64,000 nucleotides of DNA from Crocodylus rhombifer (lineage: Eukaryota; Chordata; Crocodylia; Crocodylidae). How positions within the stretch are numbered: the stretch's first letter is position 1; every line of letters begins with the position of its first letter. Below the pieces are notes generated by a model that was given only the letters and a program-made list of their open reading frames with translations, was not told the origin of the DNA and made no database searches. Position numbers and translations under genes: made by a program. Positions 1 to 11,812 of this stretch are shown one piece after another. The stretch covers positions 666,558-730,557 of the forward strand of contig JAVSML010024016.1 of assembly GCA_038503035.1 (NCBI GenBank). The letters run 5' to 3'.

Positions 1-837
1 TACATACTGCTGCCAGTGTAGGCATGCCTAGAGAGGAGTTGAATAGGCTCATTACTATGGAAATCTTAGAACAAGGAAAATCACCATCACTGTTGGATGC
101 ACTTATCTGTGCAATGTAGCAAAACAAACCATGGCATTCTTTCCTTATGTATGCACCAAACAGAATTAGATATGTAAATAGAGAACATAATCCATTACCT
201 GAAAAAAGTGAGACATTTGTGGCATGAAGGCTGGTGCCAAACATCTTTCATGATGGATAGAGCAACACGTGCCCTTAGGAAAGGCAGCCCACGCACTTCT
301 GCACATTCAATGTGCCCTTTTGGAAAAAATAAATTTCCTCAGACTGCTGTCTGGATAGCATTTGGCACCTGAGGCATTTAACAGGAAAACAAATTTAATG
401 GTATAGTGCACATAGAACTGTCTACAAACATTACATTTTGATTGGAGGAAAAAAAGGAAGATGGATAGAAGCTGCAAGCCAGAATATCTGTGCTCAAGCT
501 ACATAAACATTTACAATTTAGGTTATACAAGTCAGCATACCTCAGAGAAGAAATACCACAGCATACCAAGATGAATGGTTAGAACACAGTAAGGTTGAGG
601 CCATTGCTAAAGTACCTATCCCAACCAACAAAACAAAAGTGCAAAGATTCCCCAGAATGGTGAACTGTTTATAAAAAGAAAAAGTGTACTAGATTGGCTT
701 TTGTTTAAAGTCACCCATAATAACAATTCACAAGGCCTTACAGAAAAATGTTGAAAAAGGATACAAGTAAATCCTTTAGGAACTGCAATTTCTGAGAGAA
801 AGGCCAGAGCTGTTTTATACTGACCATAAGGCTAATA
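1..837. other. Intergenic DNA, no feature recognised
   Basis: AT-rich sequence with no open frame that looks like an exon and no recognised repeat. It lies about 25 kb downstream of the 3' end of COL15A1. Short open frames here have no recognisable motif. Confidence 0.6.
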
Positions 838-1021
838 GGGACAGAAGTTACACATACACTGGTTTAAGTAATCAGAAACTGGTTTAAACCTGTAACAAAA
901 CAGAAGTTCAGTGCATGTAAACCAGTTTCAAATGGCTGAAACTGGTTTAAGACAAACATGGTTGAATGTAGTGTCAGCCTTAACTGATTTGGGTCAAACT
1001 GGTTTATGAAACTTCTGTCCC
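838..1021. mobile_element. Short inverted-repeat element (MITE-like)
   Basis: The segment starts with GGGACAGAAGTT and ends with its reverse complement AACTTCTGTCCC, a perfect 12 bp terminal inverted repeat. Inside, the word ACTGGTTTA occurs four times on the plus strand (near 858, 879, 940 and 998) and once inverted (near 920). It has no coding capacity. The size and structure fit a non-autonomous DNA transposon. The superfamily is not resolved because no clean target-site duplication is seen. Confidence 0.7.
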
Positions 1022-2324
1022 AAACTCCTATGAACAGTGATATTGAAGAAGCATTAAGGCCTGTTGTATATACCAAAAATACAAAGATAGATGCCAAGTT
1101 AAGTGAAATAGCTCACCATAGTAGCATAGGAAAGCTGGTCCCTCAAGCAAAGCAGGCATAATGTGTTGACTGTGGGTGGAAAAGTAATCTATGTATTTGT
1201 CCTAGGTAATTATTTTCACTTCCTTTAGAAAGCCTCACTAGAAGTCACTACATCTAAATAGGTGATTGTGCATATCAAATCCAAGATATAACTAACATAG
1301 TAACGTCTAGCAGTGAGCCACAGTTGAGTGAGCATGAGTTAAAGCATTTGGAGTGAAGTCTGGATTTTGACATCTCTCTGCCAAGCTCTGCTATTCTCAG
1401 TAGAGCTGGTTGGTGGGAAACGATGTCAAAATAAAGCACTCACTTAAAAAAAGAAAGAAAGAAAGACTGTGGAGTCAGATTCTGAGCCTTATTTAGCACC
1501 ACTAAATTACAGACTGACACCAGTGAGGCATGGTTTGTCACTTGATATTTTATTTAACAGAAAACTGAAAACAGGAGTTCTTGCATTGTCATAAACCCAT
1601 GTCAGACTTACAGGGGACTTGCAGGCATAGAGACAAACAAGACAAAAATAAAAACCTCCATATGATTTGGGGTTCTAGGGGCTGTCATTCCTTCACAAAA
1701 ATGGTGTGGTATATCAATACAATAAAAAACAGTGGTTACAAACAACATCATCATAAAGAGTATGTCTGTGGTTAGTATAAGGTTGTGACCCCAGACGGAC
1801 AGATTATGCAAAGCAACTTCCTCATCAAAACCTAAAAGGAAAAGAGAAGGGACACTGAACAAATAGAAAGGTCTCAAACAGGCAATAAATCCCACAGGTT
1901 GAATCCTAGGACGGGACACAAACAGAACGAATAAACTCAATATCACTTGCAACAGGTGTCCCAGGGGAGACAGACTGGACCAGAAGCACAGAGCATTTCA
2001 AAAGCTAATTGAACATTGTTAGTAGGTGGCTTATGCACATCCAAAAATCCTTCTTATATTAATACTGTTATGTTTGGCTATGGAAGGAAGATGTAAGAAA
2101 CAGTACCTTTAAGGAATTATCTCAAGAGCCATCTAGATCCAGTTGTTGCTATGCAGGAGCTCATGTTAAGAATCACCAACCAGTTAGAACTCAGACACAG
2201 AACAAAGCAGGCCTCTGTTAGACTCTTTGGGTCTGAATGATAGCTGGACAATATGGCCTATATTAAGGACAATGCAGGTACATCACTGACTGTCACTGGA
2301 GCAAACCCACATCAAGATGAGGTC
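1022..2324. other. Intergenic DNA, no feature recognised
   Basis: No exon, RNA gene or repeat family recognised. A short GAAA microsatellite lies near 1450-1465. Confidence 0.55.
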
Positions 2325-3030
2325 TACAAATAGGATCATGGGAAAGTAGGGCTGGAAGAGGAGATCTCGCAAGGTCATCTTATCCAGCCCTCTGCTCAAG
2401 GCAGGGTTGTCCTTGATTAAACCAGCCCAGCCTAGTGTCTGTCCAACCTGCTCTTGAAAATTTCCAGAGAGATTCCACAACAGGTAGCCATTTTCCTATG
2501 CTCATAGTCAGAAAGTCTTCCTAATCTCCAATTTAAATTTCCTCTGCTGGAGCTTAAGGTCATTGCTCCTCATCCTGTCACCTACGGCCACAGAGAAAAG
2601 CCCATCCTTTATAACTGCATATCAGCTATCTGAAGACTGTTATCAAATTCCTCCTACTCGGGCTTCTCTTAAATAAGATAATCTTTTTCAGAATTTCCTA
2701 ATGCCTCCCAGACCCCTAATCATTTGAGTTGCTTTCTGCTGGATTATGTTTGATCTGTCCACATCCTTCTTGAAGTATGGGGCCCAAAACTGGGGTCTCA
2801 CCAGTGCCAATTCCCCTGCTCTATTCACTTCCCTTGATTTGCAAGTGTCACTCCTCTTAATCAACTCCATTAAGCTGTTGGCTTTATTTGTTTATTTATT
2901 TTTGCAATAAGAGCACGTTGTTTACTCATATTCAGCTTTTGGTAACTCCCAGGTTCTTCTCTGCCATAGTACAGCCAAAATCAGTTTAGCTAGGCATGAC
3001 TTGCTCTTAGTGAAGACATGCTACATGACT
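2325..3030 (-). mobile_element. CR1: CR1 LINE fragment, antisense
   Basis: The plus strand reads the reverse complement of a CR1 reverse-transcriptase 3' region. Characteristic words are ATCATGGGAAAG, GGGCTGGAAG, TCTTCCTAATCTCCAA and GGGGCCCAAAACTGG, in the order seen in the other CR1 copies of this window. Only short broken frames survive, so the copy is old and inactive. It matches the copy at 16545-19915 over several hundred bases. Confidence 0.85.
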
Positions 3031-3307
3031 AATTTTGGGTACCAAAGACTAGTAAACAAAAAACAGCAATAAACAACATGCAGAATAATGCTTGGACACA
3101 GTTGTATTACATAAGAAAACTCATCAGCAATTTTTCCCCAATATATTGCCAAGGGTGCTTCAGGTGACTAAAAAGAAAACAAAATATTTTGGTCATATCA
3201 CATAATCAGAGGCATCCATGCAATACTGTAATAAATTCTGCAAGATATTTGAAATGCAGTTAACAGGAAGGAGTCACGATAATGCTTTACCTAGACAACT
3301 TATTCTG

Positions 3308-3545
3308 AACCAGGATCCTGGGGCACCTAAATGTGTCTTAAGATTCTTTGAGTGGTGCTGTGAGGTATGAAGAAAAACCGATACAACCTACCTAGCTGTT
3401 CCCCCCAGTCTCACTGCCCAGTCCTTACGCAAGGAGGTAAGCACTATAATAAATGAATCAGTTTTTTAAATGAGCTGCCACTCAATTCACAAAAGTTATG
3501 GAGGGGTGCCTTGTCTAAAAGGTGTCTATAACAGATTGAGAACCT
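3308..3545 (+). mobile_element. hAT-Charlie-like element, diverged copy
   Basis: It shares an ordered set of words with the better defined element at 34107-34743: a start about a gap-gene-like CCTGGGGCACC, then GTGGTGCTGTGAGGT, CACTATAATAAATGA, CTCAATTCACAAAAGTTAT and GGAGGGGTGCCTTG. It has no coding content. Edges are approximate because the terminal repeats are worn. Confidence 0.6.
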
Positions 3546-5289
3546 GCACGCTAGAGATACTGCATTTACAGCATATAAAAAGTGGCGTTTCAAACACATA
3601 GTGAAACTGCTTTTGTTCTGTGTGAGCCATTTTCATTCAGGAAGTATTTGGTTTTGTGATTGGAGGCATACAATTCATTTGAAAAAGAATCAACTGCATT
3701 AAAAAAATCCCATTTTCTTGCTCTTAGTGTAGGCTTGGATGTGTATATAGGTTATCTGTTAAATACATATTTCTGAAGCATTTAGATACGTTTAACATTA
3801 TACATAACATTATGTGGAAAGGATAAGAAATAGAATTTTACTTATGTATATTTTACTTTACTAATTTAGTTTCTTTTAGTCCCCCTGTATTTGACTATAA
3901 TTATAGTAAAAAATATTTTACTATAATTTCCTACCAGAAGATGAAGTGGAAAACAAGTTGTGACTTCAGCTTCTCATAAAAACTTAAGTCAGAACTGGAT
4001 GCAAGTTGGTTAAAGAAAACCACACAGTAAGGAGCTTAACAGAATTTACATTATGGTGGGAAGAGTTAAAATATAGAGGTAGGGCAAGAAATAGACAAGC
4101 ACAAAGTCCACACTGACTAGTAGTGTTGGGTCAAGGACATAAACATCTTTTTTCTTAGTTACTTTTATATAAAAAATAGGTAGTACATGAAATCTCACTT
4201 TGCTTTAGGAATGTAGGATTATGGGAAAAAGCCTTAAGTAGCAAGAAATGTAATACTGAACACTCAAACCTTTAAAAACGGCTTCAATATATAGGAAATG
4301 TATTGAGGCAAATACCAAGACAGGATTTTGAAGAATCAACCCAATCAAAAGATGCAGAACATACCTTCCAAAGAACTGAACATTTATTATGAGTTCAAGA
4401 GGAGAAAAAGGGCTTCTATATTTTTCATTACAAAGCCAAGCATTCTAATTTCAAGAAACCCCAGGTAGAATTTTCCTTGAATATTAATTAATTAATATTA
4501 ATTGACTATACTCTCCATCTTAGTTTAATAAGTAATCAAGGCATCATAATGCATGCAAACTATATTTAACCAGGAATCCAGAAAGAGAAAAGACAAAAGA
4601 TGTATAAGAGTTGAAGAGAAGCAGTGTGGCTAAGTTAACAGGAGAAGTAAAGTTAAGAAGTATCTAGTGATGTTTTATTTTGCCATCTTATTTTTACATT
4701 GTCATTTTTGTATTAATTCCCTTGCTTTATGAAGAAAAAATTAAAATAATTTTGATTTACAAAGTTTATAAAAAGTGCCCAATTTATCTAATTAGTTCTC
4801 AAGATTCAATCAATAAAAACCTTAATTAATCAAATCTTGATTGGTCAGATCTCAGTTACCAAAGGGTCACATACTTTATAAAGTTTAACTGAAACTGTTT
4901 CTGAAGAAAACGGTCTGTGAAACAAATGTATTAGGTCTTTAGTTAAGAACTATAATTGGTCTTCTCAGATTGCAGAATAAACTGAGCAAAACTGCTAACA
5001 ATACACCCTTTCGTCTGGATTTGGCTTCCATGTATACCACCTCCTTAGGGTAGCTCTTTGGCCGGCCTTGCTAAAATACTTATTATTTCAAAGCAGATGG
5101 GCTTGTGGAACTATCGAAGTAGTTCAAGTTCCAGTTTACATCTAGGCAGTTTGTTAACACCGAGTGCCTATGCTATCCTTTGCCCTGTAACTACTAAGCC
5201 CATCAAGTTTACCATCTTCTATTTCAGCTTCTCAGTAGCAACAGAGACTGCTCCCTGCATGTATTGCACTCAAGTTCATTGTTTTATAT
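3546..5289. other. AT-rich intergenic DNA with a perfect 20 bp palindrome
   Basis: No gene or repeat family recognised. A perfect palindrome, AATATTAATTAATTAATATT, occupies 4480-4499. The rest is ordinary AT-rich sequence. Confidence 0.5.
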
Positions 5290-6100
5290 TACGGCTGTGT
5301 GAAGCTTCAGTCCCTGATTCGATTCGGCAGAAATTCTGCCCAATTCGGTGGATGAATCTCTGAATCTGAATCAAATCAGGAGATCCTTTAATTTCTCTGA
5401 ATCAAATCGGAACCCTCTGAATCGATTCAGAGAGATTCGGTGATTCGGACATAGACACAGCTTTAAATGTTTTTTCTACATGCCTCAAGGTGTCAGGCGG
5501 CTCATGAATGCTGCAATGCTGGGGTGCATGGAGTGTCCCACAAGAGCGCAGAAGGCTCCCCAGTGCGTTTGGCAGCAGACCTGGAAATGGACCAGAAGCA
5601 TTTCTGGGTCTGCTGGGGAGCACATTGGGGGTTGCCCTGTGCTCCCCCGGCTTGGCGACTGGTGCCTCCTGGGACTGGGGAGGCATCTGGGTTCCCCACG
5701 TGAAAAGTCACCGAGCTGGGATGGTGTGTGGGGGGGAGGCCTGTGCATACTCCCCGGTGGACCTGGAATTTAACCGGAACTACTCCTGGCCCCTTCCGGG
5801 ATCACTGCTGACCCCAGAAGTGGGCCAGGACCCCCTGGGACCCATCTTGTGCTCCTGTGGGATGCTTCATTCGCCCTAGCATCACAACATTCATGAGCCA
5901 TGCTGGTACCTCAAGGTATGTAGAAAAAACATTTAAAGCTGTGTCTATGGCCGAATTGCTGATTCTCTGATTAGCATCGACTCTACAGATCCAGATGAAT
6001 TGAATCGGGGACAGTGATCCGAATCAACGAATTGAATCGCTGTCCCCAATTCAGGCCAAATCAAACCTGAATTGAATACAGCCTTTTTCATACACCTCTA
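5290..6100. mobile_element. hAT-like non-autonomous transposon with long inverted arms (copy 1)
   Basis: The element is flanked by near-identical 8 bp duplications, TTTTATAT (5282-5289) and CTTTATAT (6101-6108). The ends begin TACGGCTGTGTGAAG and, read inward from the right, TAGAGGTGTATGAA. Internal arms are inverted copies of each other: 5466-5545 matches the reverse complement of 5860-5945 (shared words AAATGTTTTTTCTACAT and GGCTCATGAATG). The ends are built of repeated GAATCGATTC-type words. The GC-rich centre gives several overlapping but meaningless open frames. A related copy lies at 27840-28513 in the opposite orientation. Confidence 0.85.
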
Positions 6101-6109
6101 CTTTATATA

Positions 6110-6430
6110 TAGCAAAAGCTTTGTTATCTGGCACCCATGGGAAATGGGGGGTGCCAGATAACAAAATATGTCAGTTAACTGAGAGGCCCAAAGAGGTGTT
6201 TTTGCCTGTTGGGGCCACCGCCCCTCCCGCCATATTGCCACCCCTCCTGTGGGCCCTGAGGGACAGGGAGGTGGGCCCTGCATAGGCTGCTATGCCCTGG
6301 GCCGTGGGGGCTCAGCAAAGCTGGAAGTGCCATGTTGGGCACTTCTGGTTTCGCTTTTACCTCACAAACCGGTATGCTGGTTAATATAGCATGCTGGCTT
6401 GTAAGCTGCCGGTTAACACAGCTTTTACTG
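6110..6430. mobile_element. Mariner/Tigger-type MITE with TA target duplication
   Basis: The ends are TAGCAAAAGC and, inverted, CAGTAAAAGC, each followed by similar sequence reaching TGTTATCTGGCA or TGTTAACCGGCA. The element is flanked by TA on both sides (6108-6109 and 6431-6432), the target used by Tc1/mariner/pogo transposases. It is 321 bp with no transposase. It starts immediately after the duplication of the hAT-like element at 5290-6100. Confidence 0.8.
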
Positions 6431-8285
6431 TAGTAGGAAATTGAGTATTAAAATGCTTTATAAAATATAGCATTGGCTATAAATCTTCTGGTGGCAGCAA
6501 GTTTGGAAGCTCTAGCATAATCAGAGTCCAAGAGGTTAACTTTTGATGATGGGTATAGTTTCTGCCTTCTATTGACTTCCCAGATGTGGGAATGATGAAG
6601 AAGGTCATTTAGTACATGGAGGAGTGCTGGCAAAAATACAAATTAACAGGCTGACCTTAAGAAAGTTTGGGAGTTCTTGGGGAATTAACTAGCTAACTAT
6701 CCATTTATAGGGTTTATGTTGCCTAGGCCCATAATATAACTTGAGGGAGGGCAGGGGGTGACCAGGACCCCATTTTAAATCTCTGAAGTCCTGGACTTTA
6801 TGCTGTTCTGGAGTCTATGCCTATCTCTAACAAGCCATAGTAAGTTTTGGAATTAGCATTCCAGGGTCTTGGAGCCTGAGACACCTAAGCTTTATAGAAC
6901 TTGATCAACCTAAATTAAAGTTAAATGCTTTTAAATTAAGATTTTAGAAAATTACTGTCAGTTTGGTTTCTAAAACATTTTAACAGCATTTTTCTATACC
7001 TACAGATGAGCCAGATGGGTGAAGGTATCCACCCTCAGCACTGACTCCTGAAGCCAATTAACAAGCCACAAAAGAAGATACATTTTTTACCCTTTGATAA
7101 GTGTACTGGAGGTCCTGCCTCATTCAGGGAAGTTGTCCTAGCACCGCCTGCATTCAGGCCATGTAGCTACACTTATGCCTATATTCAGAAAGTGAACATT
7201 AGTTCTTTCCCTGTCAAACATAGGACTGTTTCTATTATCACCGGCTCAGTGCCCAGTGAGAATGTCTAAATTAATATGTATGTAGGGAACTGAATGGGAT
7301 TTCAGCTTAATGAGGATAGCTGATGGCAGAAAATGCATGAGGTGGTGGCAAAGCTTAAGGTCTCAAATTTGGAATGTTCTTTGAAAGCAGGGTGGTATCT
7401 GACCGAGTTACTTATTCCTCTGAAAAAGGCATACGTACGTCTCTTAAACTGTATAATTGTAATCATCAGCCATTTGGAAGAGTTCATTTTTAAAATCAGG
7501 GTCCTAGGAAAGAAACTAATAGATTATATACGATTCAATTCTTTTAGACTGACTCATTAAAAATTACCGTGGTAGACATGCTCAGGAATTCTGACTCACA
7601 TACTTACTGTGTGGGAGCTAGAGTTTTGGGAAGTTAGAGTGAAATTATTCCCAACTTTTGCTGTATGTCCACCTTCCTGGCATTTCCCTAGGATGTCTTG
7701 GACAAAGGGTGGAGTTTGCAGTCTAGTCTCCTTAAAGTATAAACAATTCTCAGTGTGCTAAGGAGTAGGATTACTCATTGCTGAGACACTCTGAACATCA
7801 AGCACTTAGGTCTTAGCAGCTGCACATGAAATCCAACTGAAGTTCTGATGTCTGGCCAATAATGCTTTGGATATGAAAATATTTTGATGCATATTTTTGT
7901 CTGAGGAAAGGTCCAGTGACTTCTTTAAATATGATCTCTTGTGATTAACTAGAGGTCCATAAAAAGGCATCAGTAATTTCACTTTTCCAATGACGTATAA
8001 ACACAATTTTGTAATCCTATTGGTTAACAAAGTACTGGATCGTAAGTAACAAGTTTCCTTGAATGATTTTATTTTTCCCCTTACACCCCAGCTTCACCCT
8101 GACCTGATCGTTGTCTCAAATGTTGTAATCCTTGTAATCCCCATTTTCCAGTGGCACAAAGCATTAACCTCTAACTGTGAGAGTTTGCAAATTCTAATTG
8201 CTAAATTGCTGAAATTCTATCAGAACCATAGAAAAACCCATAAAATGATCATTGGAATAAACACATATTGTTTTAGTTAGTAGTC
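6431..8285. other. Intergenic DNA, no feature recognised
   Basis: No exon-like frame with splice signals and no recognised repeat. Short open frames near 7302-7560 and 7806-8280 lack any motif and overlap on both strands. Confidence 0.5.
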
Positions 8286-8486
8286 ATAGGATACATACAG
8301 ATGTTACAGTTAGATTGATCTAACTACGGTTAGGGTCAATCTAAATGACCATCTGTGCAGGAGTTTGGGGGGTTTAAATTTGGCCAAAAATGGCAAGTCT
8401 GATCTAAGTTAGTTCACATACTCAGGTGAACTAACTTAGATAGAGAACAGGTTAACCCAATCCAGTGAATGTCTGCATGTATTCAG
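8286..8486 (+). mobile_element. Palindrome-rich MITE, family B, copy 1
   Basis: It contains nested palindromic words around TTAGATTGATCTAA and TTAGTTCACATACTCAGGTG. A second copy lies at 37305-37492 in inverse orientation with the same order of blocks (ATGTTACA, GATCTAA, GTGAACTAA, GGGTTAACC). The outer words read like TGTAGATGTT at both ends. It is non-coding. The superfamily is unknown. Confidence 0.7.
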
Positions 8487-11239
8487 ACAGGAGGCCTGGG
8501 GCTGGGAAACCCCAACTGCTCACCCCGGGCCCAGGGCTGTGCTCTTCCCATCTCCCCTGACTTAACTGGGCTATGTTTAACTCCCACAATCCCCTCATTC
8601 CTGGACAGACAACCTTCCTCTGCAGACCCACCAGCTCCCCTCCTCCCCTTTCCCCCGTGTAGACCCACTAGCTCCCTTGATCTCATCCAGCTCCCCACAA
8701 ACCTTAGTTACTTACACTGGGTTCCTCCCACATTGCTCCTGGCACCAGCAAATGCCTGTACATGCTATTCCCGGTCTACAATCATGTGGTTTAAGTAAGC
8801 TATGTGATCATAGACTGGGTGCGGTAAACATTTATACACTTTCATAATTCTGTTTAAAAGTCCCTATCTGCTGCTCTGTTTTTCCCCTACTTAAAATTCA
8901 CACACTCATGGCTGAAAAAAATCCAGCTCCATCATATCAACTCCTTCCCTCCTTCCCACCAACTCTGCTCTGACAAGTTTCCCCATGGAGCCTTCCCCCG
9001 TTCCCGTCCCAGTCCCTGACTGTCCATAAAAACAGATGGGTCTTGCAGCATGCCAAGAAATTCAGCAAACTGAAGCTTTGGCTGACCAGAGACAGCAAGT
9101 TCTATAGATGAGAAGTTCTCACAGAGAAAAACTCTACAGCCAGCCACTTCTCTTTTCAATAGAAAAAATAGACTATTTTCCCTCAAATATTTTTGTTCAG
9201 AAAATGGTAACCAGTCAAAAAGTCTTCAGAAGGTTCCCAATACTTCAAGAGAACAAAATAAGCTGAGGGACAGTTATTAGCAGAACTCTATGCTCCTCCT
9301 GGAGTCACAAACTATTGCTGTTTCCAGGATTTCAAGAAAAAGTACAGTTCCCCAGTAAAGTTACAGACATTGCAAGTAGCACATCTTTCATTACACCTAC
9401 TTATTTACTGGCCCACGTATTGGTAAAATGTCATTCATTCATACCATTCAGATCTTCCCAACCACAGAATACACTCCAGTTGAAGGAAAGGTATTTTTGA
9501 GTAGGTGTTGAGAAAAAGAGGTCTTGTCCTCTTCTGCTGCATGCTCTTCTTATTTCAATGCAATTCAAAATTTTTAGTATTGACCGTGTGGTCATTTTGT
9601 GCTCTAGAAGGCATGGAACTTCCTTTTTTCCTTTTTTATGAATAACTTCACTAAAAAAACCACACAAAGTAGTTTCAAGCGTTGCTAAAAAGAGCACCCA
9701 GGCTATAATATGATTGAAAAAAGTTTCACACACAGAGCCAGGAATTCTGTGTCAAAACTATGTACTTGGCTTTTCTCTCTCAAATTTTAAATTATGTAAA
9801 TAGAAAGTACTTTAAAATCCTTTGTTTGTGTGCTTAATTATACTGTATATTTACTTTTTCATTTACCTCAGTTTAAGAAATGAAAAAAAAATCACTGAAA
9901 GCTATTTTACAGACAGATTTTCACATTCACACTTCTGCAGTATTTAGTTTGCAACTACATTTTGGGCAAAGTCTGAGTGATTATTATTAACTGAATTTTA
10001 CCCATCAGCTGTATCTACTTGGATGCAGGAAAAAAATTGTTATGCATGCAATTTAAGCAGAAAACAAAACAAAGGCTAATGCCTAAGAATGCTTTACAAT
10101 GATGTTTAAAATACTTTTTGGCTTGTTCACAGTAGTGGGTAAATTTGTCCCAGAAGTTGAGTGAGACTTCTTACAAACAACCATTTTCAGTTATCAACTT
10201 GTTTTACTGCTACTATAGATGAAACCTTAAATTTTGCCCTTTGTGTATCACCTTAAAAAATCCTTCTTCTTCCTTGGTGTTAACACCTTTATACTTTTGT
10301 CATGTTCCTTCATCATTTCTTAGGGAAGCTACACTTTCATGATTCAGTCCCCTTCAATGCCATCATTTGTTCTTGCTCTTCTCTGAGCTTCCTCCAGTTT
10401 GGCATATTTTTCTGGTAAGCTGGTGCCTAAAAGTTAATGGATGATTCATGATGAATTCACACCATTAACATTCAATGACTTGATTAGTTTTGGTGCACAG
10501 GTCAAAATCATTGGCCATGTTAGGGGTCATATTCTGTGGCTTTAAGCTACTGAGGATGGGCAGTGGATATAAGTGGTTAGTAGTGCGAGGATTCAGAAAC
10601 CAAGATTTTCTTCTTGCATAATTGGTCCAGAGTGAATGCTCAGAAGACTTCATAGATCCTGAAATCATTTGTGCTGCAGTTCTGGATTAATTCTTTACCA
10701 CCAGATGTCACAAAACTTTGAACTTAAAAATGGGTGTCACCTAATAATTTGTCTTTAGTATTTTTTATAATTGATTGTTGTCTATAGTTATCTATGTGGA
10801 ACTTCTCACAAGTCACAGAAGTTCAGGAAATGTTACTATTTATGTTTTAGCCATTATTTCTCCTCCCAATAAAATCTGAGAGGATGTTTATGTCTCCTGC
10901 TAATGCTGACATCATAAGCATTTCCTGTTCCCACATCCAAGAGGGGGAACAACTAGATGGTGAAGTTAAAGGAACACTCTCAAATCAGACTTGGCCACAG
11001 CCTTAGATTTTATTAAAAATGCATCTTAATGTAAATTAAAGCCAAATGAAATGTTCTGTGAAACCTTGGAGCCAAATCCAGCATAAGTAGAACTAAATCT
11101 CAACACTTCTTTCTGAAATAGTATTGAATATGTTTCCATCATAGCTACACTAATGGATAAAGGTGTTTTTAGGACTAATTAAATATAAATTATTTCTGAT
11201 ATCTGCCATCTGTAATAGGTCCCTTCAGTAATGTACAAA
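8487..11239. other. Intergenic DNA, C-rich patch then AT-rich
   Basis: Positions 8500-8760 are rich in CCC/TCC and give chance open frames on both strands. The rest is AT-rich. Positions 10360-10440 have weak similarity to antisense CR1 (TCTCTGAGCTTCCTCCAGTTTG), too diverged to call. No exon is seen. Confidence 0.5.
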
Positions 11240-11812
11240 TTGGAGAAATGTGGGCTGGACAAAACTCCTATAAGGAGGATAGACAACTGGCTCAATAGTC
11301 ACAAGCAAAGAGTAATTATTAATGGATCCATGTCAGAATAGCGGAAGGTTTTGAGTGGAGTCCTACAAGGGGTTTTTCCTTGGCCCAGTGCTGTTCAATT
11401 TGTTTATTAATAATTTGGATGCTGACATAGAAAGCTTATTGAGCAAGTCTGCAGATGACACCAAACGGGGAAGGATTTTGAGCATGTTGGAGGATGAGAG
11501 CTCAATTCAGAAGGATCTTGACAGACTGGAAAGCTGGACTGGAGCTAAAGAATGAAGTTCAATGCTGACAAACTCAAAATGACACCTGAGTGGATGACAG
11601 CACTATGGAGAAGGATCTCTGAGTCTTGGCAGATCACAGAGATCACAGATTCAATGAATCTGTAGTGTGATGCAGCTGCACAAAAGGAGACTTAGGCGCA
11701 AGATATGGGAGATGACAATGCCTATCTACTCAGCAGTGGTTAGGCCTCATCAAGAGTATTGTGTGAAGTTTTGGGCTCTGCATTTTAAATAAGACATGGA
11801 GAAGGTAGAGAG
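11240..11812 (+). mobile_element. CR1: CR1 LINE fragment, sense
   Basis: Sense CR1 reverse-transcriptase remnant. The frame near 11355-11555 shows GPVLFNLFINNLD followed by ADDTK and QKDLDRLESW, the usual CR1 order after the YADD-type catalytic motif. The 3' region continues to ATGGAGAAGGTAGAG (the family's MEKVE segment) and is then cut off at 11812 where a hAT-like terminus begins. Stops and indels break the frame throughout. Confidence 0.85.

Noticed and set aside
4480..4499. 20 bp perfect AT palindrome as a regulatory site
   Set aside because: It consists only of A and T in AT-rich DNA and no neighbouring gene is present; likely chance or cruciform-prone simple sequence.
5402..5879. Overlapping frames near 5.5 kb
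   Set aside because: They lie in the GC-rich centre of a hAT-like element on all frames.
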